DNA of 64,000 nt from Neostapfia colusana (taxonomy: Eukaryota; Streptophyta; Magnoliopsida; Poales; Poaceae), in assembly GCA_030760725.1 (NCBI GenBank), contig JASWHV010000012.1:79248968-79312967 (forward strand), written 5' to 3'. The notes beneath the pieces are model-generated. The model was given only the letters and a program-made list of their open reading frames with translations, was not told the origin of the DNA and did not search any database. The first letter of the stretch is position 1. Every line of letters begins with the position of its first letter. Of this stretch, positions 41,701-53,700 are shown in pieces. Made by a program: the position numbers and the translations under genes.

Positions 41701-44700
41701 CGGGGCTTGGGGGTTCGGCTCCCTCCGAGGTCAGGGTACGACCATCCGGCCTCTAGTACTGGACCGTAACGCTAGGGAGGCAGCGTGCACATGCTTTCGG
41801 TACGTAGCCAGGCAAAGCAAGATGTACTCCCCTGGACCTCCGAAGGGCAGGGTGCGCACGCTTTGGGTCGGAACCAGGCAAAGCAGGCTACGCACCCTGG
41901 ACCCCCCATGCACAGCGCAGGTTTTTTCTAGAGGTGACCAACTGGCGTCGCAGCACCTGACTGGGGGAGGCCCGAGAGGCCCCCTGGCCATCGGCAGGTA
42001 CCTCAAGCGCGACCGTCTTCGGTAGGATAGCAAATGCTGACTAGGGATAAGAATGGGAAGGAGAGCTAAGTATAGATGAGCATACACTGGGTTGATGTGA
42101 AAGTGATCATAAAAATTAATGCGTAATTTAAATGAACACATAAGTAAGAGCGTGGTAGAACAGGATTCTTTCTGTATAAATGCCCATAGGAGGAAGGCAG
42201 GCTAAACATGGAGGCAACAACCCGCCCCATTAAGAAGGGAAGCAAGATCCTACGCGCTTAGGGTCAGAACCAGGCCAAACTAAACATAGTCCTGGACCGT
42301 CCCCTAGGACTTAGTTGCTCCGAGCGCTGTTCCTGGACTCTATTAGATCTATTACAGAAGGAAAAGACCCGTGCTACCAATGCTCTAGGGATAGAACTTA
42401 CGGAGATGTTCTATGTTCCAAGGGTTCGGGAGCGGATCCCCATCCTCGGTGGAAAGGCGTACGCACCCGGGGCAGCACACTTTCGTGACTCAGAAGGGAC
42501 CTTCCCAGCTGGGGGAGAGTTTGTTGGTCCCTTCGCGAGAAAGTATGCACCACAGCACCAGGTCGCCTTCTTTGAGCTCCCGGACGCGCACGGTCCTTTG
42601 GTGGTAGCGCCGGAGCGCCTGCCGGTACCGTGCGTTGCGGAGCGTTGCTTGTAATCGAGCCTCGTCGACGAGGTTGATGTCTTCACGCCGGAGCTGGTCC
42701 TGCGCGGCTTCTCCCTGGGGGACCCGGGATGTCTTCCTCTATTGACTCAGGCCGACAAGAGGTTGACAGGGCCAAGGCAGCCCCCGGGAGGTGGGGCCGA
42801 GGCACGATGCCGTGCACTCGGGTGGAGCTGGCCCGGTTCTGCACCGCCAGGGGCTGGTGCTCGGGCTGCTGCAAGTGCTTGGAGCTTCTCCAAGGCTGAC
42901 ACTGCAGCAGTGCGGTCTCCACGGATCTTGAGGACGCCTGTTGGTGTAGGCATCTTCAGGACGAGGTAGCCGTAGTGGGCTACCGCCATGAACCGGTATA
43001 GGGTTGGCCTGTCGATGATGGCGTTGAAGGGGAGGTCGACCTCCACCACGTCGAACAGAATGTACTCTGTTCGGTAGTTGTCCGGTGATCCGAAAGTCAC
43101 CGGTAGGCTGATGTTGCCGTAGGGGACGACTTGTCCCGGCCCTACCCCTGAGAACGGGCTCGAGGGGGCGAGCTTGGCCATCGGGATCTACAGCTTCTGG
43201 AAGGCTGCACGACTGATGAGGTTGAGGCCGGCCCCGCCATCCACCAGGACGTGGTACATCTTCACGTTGGCGATGGTGGGAGCTACCAAGAGCGGTAGCT
43301 GCCCGGCCCCAGCCATGTTCTTGGGGCAGTCGGTGGCGTCGAAGGTGATGGGGGTTCCTACCCACTTGAGGTGCGGTGTTGCGCACGGGGTAGGGACCAC
43401 CGATGCCACCGCTCGACGTAGAGTCTTGACTGTATTACGGGATGAGGGGTCCAAGGACCCTCCGTAGATGACGTGGAGCGCCTTCCGGCGCTCGTCGTCG
43501 CTAGAGGTGGAGCCCTCGCGGTGGTGGACCGTCTTCAGAGCGCGTTGGGGCTCCTGGAACTCCATCTGCTGGTCGACGTTGTCTCGGGGGTCGACCTTCT
43601 GCTTGCCCTCCCTCTGACGGAAGGGAGGGGCATCCGTGTGCGGTTGCTTCCCATTGCAGAAGCGTTTCGCGAGCTTCTGGATCTCCCGGCACTCAGCAGC
43701 AGTATGGCTGCTGGTGTTGTGCACAGGGCACGGCTCGCTGTGGTCACCGCCTGGAGCTGGTGACTGATGCGGCCTCTTGTCGGGGCGTGGCCCCCGAGCT
43801 CCGGTGGGCGCTGCAGCAACAGCAATGGGAGCTCCGGTCGGCAACATGATCTTGCCGCCGGCCTTCTTGGTCTTTTTGCTGCTCCCATGGGAGACAGCGC
43901 TAGACCCGGGCTGTCCTCCGGCTTCGAAGGCTGGCTGTGAGTGCCAGTTGCGCCCTTCCGCCGCTCTGGCGCACTTATCCGCCAGGCCGAAGAGCTCTGA
44001 GACGTTGCGCACCTCTCTGGTGGCGAGCTTCTCGAGCATCTTCTTGTCCCTTACACCCTACCAGAACGCTACCACCACAGAAGCATTTTAGATATGTGGG
44101 ATGGTGTTTCGTACCTGGGAGAACCGTTGGATGAAGGAGCGCAGCGACTCTCCAGGCTGTTGTTGGATGGCGTGGAGGTCAAGCTCCGTGCCAGGACGGG
44201 TGTAGGAGCTGCCGAAGTTGGCGGTGAACTGTCGACAGAGCTCTCCCCAGGAGGTTACGAAACCCTGGGGGAGGTTCATGAGCCAAGACCGTGCTGGGCC
44301 GGTCAAGGCGACGGGGAAGTAGTTGTCCATGACGGCCTCATCCCCTCCTGCAGCAAGTATGGCGGTGGAGTAGATCTGGTGGAACTGCGCCGGGTTGACG
44401 TTGCTGTCGTATTTCTCTGGCAAGTGTGGCAAGAACTTGCGCGGCCACTTCGCGAAGCGAAGGTCTGGCACCAGGGCTGCACACCCTGCTCCTTTTGCTG
44501 CAGGTGTCTGTTAGTAGTTGAATTTTTACTCTCATTGGAAGAGAGGATGACACTAGGAGTTGGGGCAATTTTCTTGTCTATTTCTCACACAATGTCATGC
44601 CAACCCAAGGGGTTGAGGCTACATATTTATAGCTGCCATGGCAGCCAAGCATATGCCACAAAGATGCTAGTCTAAGATGCTTAGATGCTGTCCTAATATG

Positions 44701-47700
44701 CTGTCCATGGCTGACACTAAGATGTTGTCCTAATTGGGGCCACAAAGACCAAAGGACTAGAGTACAACAAAGACCAAGGACTAAAGTGCAACAAACTAAA
44801 TGACTAGGGTACAAGGGACTAGGGGACCAAAGACCAAAGGACTACAAGACTTATTCCAGCATTCTCCCCCTAAGTCTTGTACGTCGTCTTCTGAGAGGGT
44901 TGGACCATCCCGATCTTGGTGCGAAGTTCAATGAACTTGAGCCTCCCAAGGGGCTTCGTGAGCAGGTCCGCAAGCTGGTCATTGGTGTTGATGTAGTGCG
45001 CCTTGATGCTCCCTTCCTCCAAGCATTGTCGGATGAAGTGGTACCTCACCCGGATGTGCTTGCTCCGTTCATGGAAAACGGGATTCTTTGCCAGGGCCAG
45101 AGCGGACACGTTGTCCACCCTGAGTTCGACCACTCCAGTGTCTCTGCTGAGGAGATCACCAAGCAGTCGACTAAGCCAGAGCGCCTGAGTCGAAGCGGTG
45201 GAGGCCGCTATGTACTCGGCCTCGCAGCTGGACAGGGACACCACCTGCTGCTTGACCGACTGCCAGCTAACGAGGCACTTGCCGAAGAAGAAGAGGATCT
45301 CGCTGGTGCTCTTGCTGGTGTCGATGTCGCCGGCGTGGTCGTTGTCGCTGTACCCGACAAGGTGTGCCTCCCCAGGACACCTCGGGTAATGGAGGCCGTG
45401 ATCGAGAGTCCCCGCAACATAGCGGATGATCCTCTCCACAGCCTGCTGGTGATCCGTCGTCGGTCGTTGCAGGAACCGACTAACGTAGCCGACGGAGAAT
45501 GCCAAGTCCGGCCATGTGTGGGTGAGGTAGCGAAGGCTCCCCACAAGACGTCGGTACTGCGTAGCGTCCACCTCCTCCGCCGTGCTGTCGCGGCTCAGCT
45601 TCAGCCTCTCCTCCATCGGAGTGAGAGCTGGGTTGCAGGTTGTGAGCCCAGCTAGCTCAACAATGCGCTTGGCGTAGGCGGTCTGTCGAAGTGTGATACC
45701 GGAGTCGGCCTGGTGCACTTCAATCCCAAGGTAGAAGGAGAGATCCCAGGTCACTCATCTGGAAGGTGGCTTTCATCTCTTCCTTGAACGCTGCCACCTC
45801 CGCATCCTTGGTGCCGGTGATCACCAAGTCGTCGACGTAGACACCCACTAGTAGGGTGTTTCCTCCATTGCCCCGCCGGTAGATGACCGCTGCGTGCGGG
45901 CATTGCCCGAAGCCCATCCTCTTGAGCGTGGAATCCAACTTGGCATTCCACGCCCTTGGTGCCTGACGCAAGCCATAGAGGGCCTTGCGCAGGCGCAACA
46001 CCTTGCCCTCCTTGCCAGGGACCACAAACCCCGACGGCTGGTGTACGTAGACCTCCTCCTTCAAGTCGCCGTTGAGGAACGCCGACTTGACGTCCATGTG
46101 CTGGACACGCCAGCCTTCTTGGGCAGCGAGTGCAAGGAGTCGGGAATCCGTGCCACGGGGGCAAAAGCATCGTCGAAGTCGATCCCCTCCTGCTGTACGA
46201 AGCCGCGTGCCACCAAGCGAGCCTTGTGCTTGACGATGGCACCGGCTTCATCCCTCTTCAACTTGAACACCCACTTAAGGGTGATCGCACGGTGACCGCG
46301 AGGGAGATCAGCAAGCTCCCAAGTGCGGTTCGTCTCAACCGCGTCCATCTCCGACTGCATCGCAGCACGCCATGCCGCGTGTTTCCCGGCCTCCGCAAAA
46401 GACCGAGGCTCGCCGTCATCGCACGCAAGGTGCAACTGCGCCTCCAGATCTTGATCATCCAGATCTTGAGGGGCCAGTCCCGGCACCGGCTGGTTGCCGA
46501 GAATGTTCTCCATCTTGCGATACCGCAACTGCTCGCCGTCGTAGCACCCGTCGAGGCGCTCCTCGTCGTGGAAGAGCGGAGTAACAAACTCCACTGGGTC
46601 GTGCTCGACACGAGCTGGGGACGGAGTGGGCGTGCCCGGAGGAGTGGCCGTCGGTGCTGGAGTGCGTGGGGTCGCCGACTGAGGTGGAGATGGACGGTCG
46701 GGGGCTGGGGTAGACACACTCGGTGGAGAAGAGTTGCCTACTCCCCCAACTCCCTTGAAGTGGACGTAGTCGACGATGAAGTCGTCGTGCGTCGAGGTCG
46801 AACCGTGGTCCACCGCCTTGTCCCATGCCCATCCTCGCCCTTCGTTGAACACAACGTCACGCGTCGTGCGCACACGCTGTGTCTCTGGGTCGAGAATGCG
46901 GTAGGCCTTCGAGCCATCCGCGTAGCCGATGAACACCCCTGGAGTGCTCCTGTCGTCGAGCTTGCTGATGTGGCCAAGCTCCTTGGCAAACGCGAGGCAG
47001 CCAAAGACCCGTAGATGAGAGACCGCCGGCTTGCGCCCATACCAAGCCTCGTACGGCGTCCTGCCGTTGAGAGCCTTGGTGGGCGAGCGGTTGAGGATGT
47101 AGACAGCCGTCACCACCGCCTCTCCCCAGAAGATAGCCGGCATGCCCCTCTGCTTGAGGAGGGCCCGAGCCATCCCCACAACCGTCTGGTTGCGTCGCTC
47201 GACGACGCCGTTCTGCTGCGGGCTGTAGGGCGCGGAGTAGTGGCGCTGAACACCCTCATCCGCGCAATACGACACGAATTCAGCCGCCGTGAATTCGCCG
47301 CCGTTGTCGGTGCGCAACACACGCAGCTTGCGGCCGCACTCCGCCTCCGCAATGGCATGCGCGCGCCTGATGGCGTTCACAGCCTCTCCCTTGCTGCCAA
47401 GGACCACGACCCACATGTAGCGGGAGAGGTCGTCGACGAGCAGCAGGAAGTAGTGTCGTCCTCCTGGTGTAGCTGGTGTCACCGGGCTACACAAGTCCCC
47501 GTGAACGAGCTCGAGCCGTTCCTTAGCTCGAAAGCTCGACTGCTGAGGAAAAGGAAGTCGCCTCTGCTTCGTCAACACGCAGACGTCGCAGAGCTGCTCC
47601 ACGTGGTCAAGGCATGGCATGCCTCGCACCATCTCCTTGGCACTGGGCTGCTTTAGAGCCTCGAAGTGAAGATGCCCAAAGCGCTCGTGCCACTGCCATG

Positions 47701-50700
47701 CCTCGTCGTCCCGACGAGTGGCAAGGCAGACAGGTTGTGCTACCTGCACGTGAAGGACATAGAGTCGATTGGTGCCTCTAGTTACCTTGGCAAGAAGGCG
47801 ACGATGGCGATCCCAAATCCTCATGACTCTGTCCTTAATCTCCACGCGCGAACCGTTCTCATCCAGCTGTCCCAAGCTGATGATGGAGTTTCTCAACGCG
47901 GGGATGTAGTAGACTCCGACGAGCATCCTGTGCTCACCAGACTCGGCGGTGAGGATGACGGAGCCGACACCCTTGATCTCCACGCCGGAGGCGTCACCAA
48001 ACTTGACAGAGCCTCGGACATTGGAGTCAAGCTCAACGAAGAACTCCCGTCGACCGGTCATGTGATGGGTGGCGCCGGTGTCGAGGCACCACCCGTCAGT
48101 CTTGTCGTTGCTGGAGCCGTCGCCGAGGAAAGCGTGTGCTTTTGGCTCATCAAGATGAAGGAGAGCCGCTGTGGTTGATGCCACTAGAGGTGGCTTGATG
48201 CTTCCGTGTGCCAGAAGCAAAGCTGGCTCCTCCTCTACCTGTGCCACGTGGGCCTCCTTCTCCACTTGTGCCACGTGGGCCTGGCCACGTCGTGGCTGTC
48301 GACACTCCCTGGCCCAATGACCAAGCTTGCCACAGTTGTGGCAGGTGTCGTCTCGTGTCGGCTTGTGGTTGCCGACGGTGCCGCCCTGGGCGCCTCCGCG
48401 GGCGCCACCCTGGGTACATCCGTGTGCCCCGGCCTGGGTACCTCCGCGCCCCTTGCGCGACTTGCCGCGCTTGCGGCCGCCTGTCGAGGAAGAGGACTCC
48501 CCCTTCTTCCGGTCACCCTGGCCAACCTCCCACTGCTCGCGAGTGAGATGAAGCTTCCCGCCAATGGTGATAGGCCCCGAGAGAGGTCGTGGTTCGTCGC
48601 TGTCGACGACCTTGAGGCGACCTATCGCCTCTTCGATCGACATCGTGGAGAGGTCCAGCAGAGACTCGATCGAGCGAGCGATCTGCTTGTACTTCTCGGG
48701 GATGCACCGAAGGAGCTTCTCGACAGCTCTCTCTTCGTTGTAGGTGTCGTCGCCGAACTGCACCAACTTCTGCAACAAAGTGTTGAGACGGAGAGCAAAG
48801 TCATCAACGTCCTCACCTGGCTTAAAGGCCAGGTTCTCCCACTCCTTGCGAAGCGCCTGAAGTGTGGACTTGCGGGCGCGGTCGCTGCCGATGCGTGCCG
48901 CAGCGATGGCATCCCATGCCTCCTTAGCAGTCCGCTTCTTGGAAAGCAAGAACTGCATCTCGAGCGGGACTGCAGCAATGAGGGCATCCAACGCCCGTCG
49001 ATCCTCGTAGTAGTCGACGTCGCCGTACTGAACTGCTTCCCACATGTGTCGCACCTGGAGCCGTACCCTCATCACCGCGGCCCACTCGACGTAGTTGGTC
49101 TTGGTGAGGGTAGACCACCCACCGCCGGGACCGACGTCCCTGACAATGGCCTGGACCCCGTGGTGTCCATGGTACCTATCCGGGGAGGGAGAACCGCGCC
49201 GTCTGTAATGGCCGCGTTCTCCGTCGACCCAGCCGCCGCTGCCGGGAACGCCACCGGCGCGTCCGCGCCCGTCTGGGCTGCGGCTGTCGCGCCCATGGGG
49301 GCGCGCGGCTGCTCGCTGCACCTCTTGTGATCCAAGGAGAAGAACAGCCCTCAACGGGGATTCTTATTTTTCCTGGATGCTCAAAACATGAGGGAGGGGG
49401 TCTGCTTATAAAGGGGGGACAGGACCCCCCCCTTGGTCGCAGCCTACTCCTAGTCGGTTTGGGGATAATCCCCCAAACTGACTAGGATTCTTTTCTTCCC
49501 TTTTTTTAGTCTATTTCTTTCTATCTAAACTGACTCAATCTATAACTCTCTTTTATTCCTAAACATTATCTAATTAATTCTTCTAAATCTCCTCCTGGTG
49601 CGGCTGCAGGGCCTGGCCAGCCTAGTTGTGGGCTTTGTGGGCCCCACGCCGACCATATTGGCGGCCCACAAACACATCCACAACACTACCGCACCGGGTA
49701 GACAGCGCTGCCTTGCTACCACGTGGCGGGCCCGGAGCTTTCCTCTGAGGAGAGGGAGGTCCGGCCCCGCTGGACACGCGGAGCCTTCGGAGCTCTCCCC
49801 GTGGAGGGGGGAGGTCCGGCTCTGCTGGCCACGTGGCGGGCCCGGAGCTCTCCTTTGAGGAGAGGGAGGTCCGGCCTCGCTAGACACGTGGAGCCTTCGG
49901 AGCTCTCCCCGTGGAGAGGGGAGGTCCGGCTTGGATGCCCTAGGAGTTCGCCCCTGCGGAAGGGACGAAGTCCTCAGACGATTTTCCCCTGTGCGCTGGC
50001 GCATCCTATATTGAGGGTATCGACAGCCTTGATTACAGAAAAGAGGGAAACCGAACCCTGCTAGGGATAGGGATGAATGACTAGCGAGGAAAACACCTAG
50101 TGGACAACAACAACAACAACAACCAAGCCTTCATCCCAAGCATGTTGGGGTCGGCTAGACATGAAACCCAATATCAATGAAGTAAAAGAGAGGAAGAGAT
50201 ATAAGAACAAGGAGAAAAGAAAAAAGAAAAAGAAAAAAAAAGAAAAAAAAAAGAGCAAAGAAAAAAGAAAAAAAAAAGAAAAACAACAACAACAACAACC
50301 AAGCCTTTGTCCCAAGCATGTTAGGGTCGGCTAGAAATGAAACCCAATATCAATGAAGTAAAAGAGAGGAAGAGATATAAGAACAAGAAAAAAAGAAAAA
50401 GAAAAAGAAAAAGAAAAAGAAAAGAAAAAAAAAAGAGAAGAAAAAAGAGAAAAAAAGGAAAAAAACAAGACTAAGGTTCTGGCACATGAATTGCTACTTT
50501 CCATGCGGTCCTATCATGAGCTAAGTCTCTGGATACATTCCAATCTCTCAAATCTCGTTTTGCCGCCTCCTCCCAGGTCAACCTTGGTCGTCCTCTACCC
50601 CCCCTAATATTTTCTCTACCTCTTAAAATCTCACTGTTAACCGGTGCTTCTGGAGGCCTCCGCTGGATATGTCCAAACCACCTAAGTCGATATTGGACTA

Positions 50701-53700
50701 ACTTCTCTTCAATCGGCGTCACCCCTACCTTATCACGAATCGTCGCATTCCTTATTCGGTCTCTTCTCGTGTGCCCGCACATCCACCGTAGTATGCGCAT
50801 CTCTGCGACACTCATTTGTTGGACATGTTGCCGTTTAGTTGCCCAACATTTCACCCCATAAAGCATCGCGGGTCTGATCACCGTCCTATAGAACTTCCCT
50901 TTTAGCTTTTGTGGGACCTTCCTATCACATAGAATTCCAGAGGCTTGTCACCATTTCATCCACCCTACCTTGATCCTGTGGCAAACATCCTCATCAATAT
51001 CACCATTGCTTTGTAACATTGATCCTAAGTATCGGAAAGAGTCCCTTCTAGGTACTATTTGTCCTTGTAGACTAACATTTCCCTCTTCACGACTTAATTA
51101 AGGGTGTATCACAGGGGCATATTAGTCATTAGAGAGGGATTAGGGTTAGGGGTAGTTTAGTCTTTTCTCCCCTCCTAATCACTCTATATAATCAGACATG
51201 TACCCAACATTTGATCATCATCTAATACAGCTATCATTAGCCCTCTTTCATGGTATCATTAGCTAGGAATAATTAGGATTAGGGCTAAACCTAATCCTAA
51301 TGGCCCAGCCGCCGCCGCAGCCCTGGGCGCACGCCGCCGCCGCCACCCCACCTTGGGCCGCCGCCCCTGGTGCGCCGCCCGCCATCGCCAGCTGCTGTAT
51401 CGGGGCCGCGCGCGTGGGGGGGGGGGGGGGGCTCCTCTGGAGGACCGCGCGCGTAGGAAGGGGCCGCCGCCACCCCACCTTGGGCCGCCGCCGCCACATC
51501 CGGATCTGGGGCCGCTGCGCCCTGGATCGGGGCGACTCCGCCCGGATTCGGGCCGCCCCCACCCGGATGGGCGCCGCGCGCGCACGGCGAGGGGGGGGCG
51601 CCGCCTCCTCTGGGGGGGCCGCCGCCCCCTGGTCCGTCGATTCTGGAGGCGCTGTCGCCTCTGGAGGGGCCGCCGCCACCTCTGGAGGGGCTGCAACCCC
51701 CTGGCCTCTCGCTGCTGGAGGGGTCGGCGCTCCTGCAGCCCCTAGCGCTGCCACCCCTCGAGCCGCTGCTGCCTGGCCCGCCGTCGTCACCTCTGCAGCG
51801 CCCCACGATGGCGCCGCTTCCTGGCCCATAGCAGTTGCAGCCACCCCTTGGGCTGTCGGACCTGCATCCCCCCACGACGGCGCCGCCTGGCCTGCTGCCG
51901 CCCTGGGAGGTGCCTCTCGGCGGCCATCGGCTGATGTACCTGGATCGGCTGTTGCCTACTCTGTTGGCACCACTGTCGAGGGTCCAAGCGTGTTGTCCTC
52001 CTTCCCGGCGCCGCCACCGCCGGGGCATGTCGCGACCCGTTCTACACCGTCGATCTACCTGCGGGGTCTCACGCCGTCTGGCCCTGACTGGGTGGTGGAC
52101 TCCGGTGCCTCGTACCACACCACCCCTGACGTCGGTATCCTCTCCTCTACCCGCCCTTCCCGTCCCTATGATCCTTCATCTATCGTTGTTGGGAATGGGT
52201 CGACTCTTCCAGTCACCGCAGTAGGTGACTCGGGTTCGCCCTGGAGTCGACTACGACGAGACTTCCAGCCCGGTGGTGAAGCCGGCGACAGTTCGTACCG
52301 TATTGTCGCTAGCTCTCTCACGTTCTTGGCCTGTCCACCAGCTGGACGTCAAGAACGCCTTCCTCCACGGTACACTGACCAAGACGGTCAGCTGGCAGGA
52401 TTTGTAGATTCAGCTCACCCAGACATGGTCTATAAACTGAACAAATCCTTGTACGGACTGAAGCAGGCACCACGAGCCTGGTATAGCCGGTTCGCCTCTT
52501 TCTTGGTTTCACAGGGATTTGTTGAAGCAAAGTCGGACACTTCGTTGTTTGTCTATCGACGGGGCAGTGACACAGCTTACCTCCTACTGTACGTCGATGA
52601 CATTGTACTGACAACATCTAGCCCGTCTCTGCTTCGACAAACCATCTCTGCTTTGCAACAGGAGTTCGCTATGAAGGACCTGGGTCGTCTCCAACACTTC
52701 CTGGGTATTACGGTCGAGGACCGACCAGGCGGCCTATTCCTTCACTAGCGACGGTACTGCCTGGATATCCTCCAGCGCGGGCATGGTTGATTGCAAGCCG
52801 TGCTCCACTCCAGTGGATACTCAGGCGAAGCTCTCCGCTACCGACGGGACACCCGTCTCTGACCCCACTTCTTACAGGAGTCTTGCAGGTGTTCTTCAGT
52901 ACCTCACCTTCACCAGACCGGATATCTCATATGCGGTTCAGCAGGTGTGCCTCCACATGCATGACCCGAGGGAATTGCACGTCACTGCTGTCAAGCGGAT
53001 TCTTTGGTATCTACGAGGCACCCTCGACTACGGCCTCCTTCTTCGGCGTGACACGGCCTCCGAGCTGGTGGTGTACACTGACACCGACTGGACAGGCTGC
53101 CCGGACACACGACGCTCTACTTCTGGGTACGCCGTCTTCCTGGGCGGCAACCTCGTCTCCTGGTCCTCGAAGCGACAGCCCGTGGTGTCGCGCTCGAGTG
53201 CTGAGGCGGAGTATCGCACCGTGGCTAACGGCGTGGCTGAGGCCTCCTAGCTTCAGCAGCTACTTCAGGAGCTCCACACTCCCGTCATCAAGAGCACCCT
53301 CATCTACTGCGACAACGTCAACGCCATGTACCTCTCCACCAACTCGGTCAAGCATCAGCGCACGAAGCATGTGGAGATCGACCTTCATTTTGTTCGTGAG
53401 CGGATTGCACGGGGCGAGGTTCGGGTACACCACGTCCCGACGACGACGCAGTTCACCGACATCTTCACGAAGGGCCTCCCGTCGTCTCTGTTCTCCGAGT
53501 TTCGGTCCAGTCTCAACATCTGCAGTGGCTAGATGTTGTGACTGCGGGAGGATGTTAGACACTGTAATTAAGGGTGTATCACAGGGGCATATTAGTCATT
53601 AGAGAGGGATTAGGGTTAGGGGTAGTTTAGTCTTTTCTCCCCTCCTAATCCCTCTATATAATCAGACCTGTACCCAACATTTGATTATCATCTAATACAA

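Larger units (their letters stand above)
44509..49685 (-). mobile_element. Copia DNA inside the Tat element, ends from two different LTRs
   Basis: The left end is a typical 353-bp 3' LTR with a PPT. The right end is a different sequence with its own TATA (TTTATAAGCAG on the minus strand) and outer end TGTTGTGGATG. No tRNA-Met PBS was found between it and gag. The left flank gtgtc and right flank ctacc differ, so this is not one simple insertion. Confidence 0.75.
39138..50025 (-). mobile_element. Tat-lineage Ty3/gypsy element inserted in the copia right LTR
   Basis: Perfect TSD gcctt at 39133-39137 and 50026-50030. Read right to left: a partial 5' LTR (50025-49691), inserted copia DNA, gag and protease, a scrap of integrase, an antisense ORF remnant, PPT and the 3' LTR (40112-39138). 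RT, RNase H and most of integrase are deleted, as are the PBS and the gag N-terminus. The antisense ORF and gag type place it in the Tat group. Confidence 0.88.

Noticed and set aside
48206..49330. A 374-codon plus-strand open frame
   Set aside because: Antisense shadow of copia gag on the minus strand.
51300..52748. One long open frame taken as a 482-residue protein
   Set aside because: It joins gag-like sequence, out-of-frame sequence and RT across the integrase deletion. It is a remnant, not a designed fusion.
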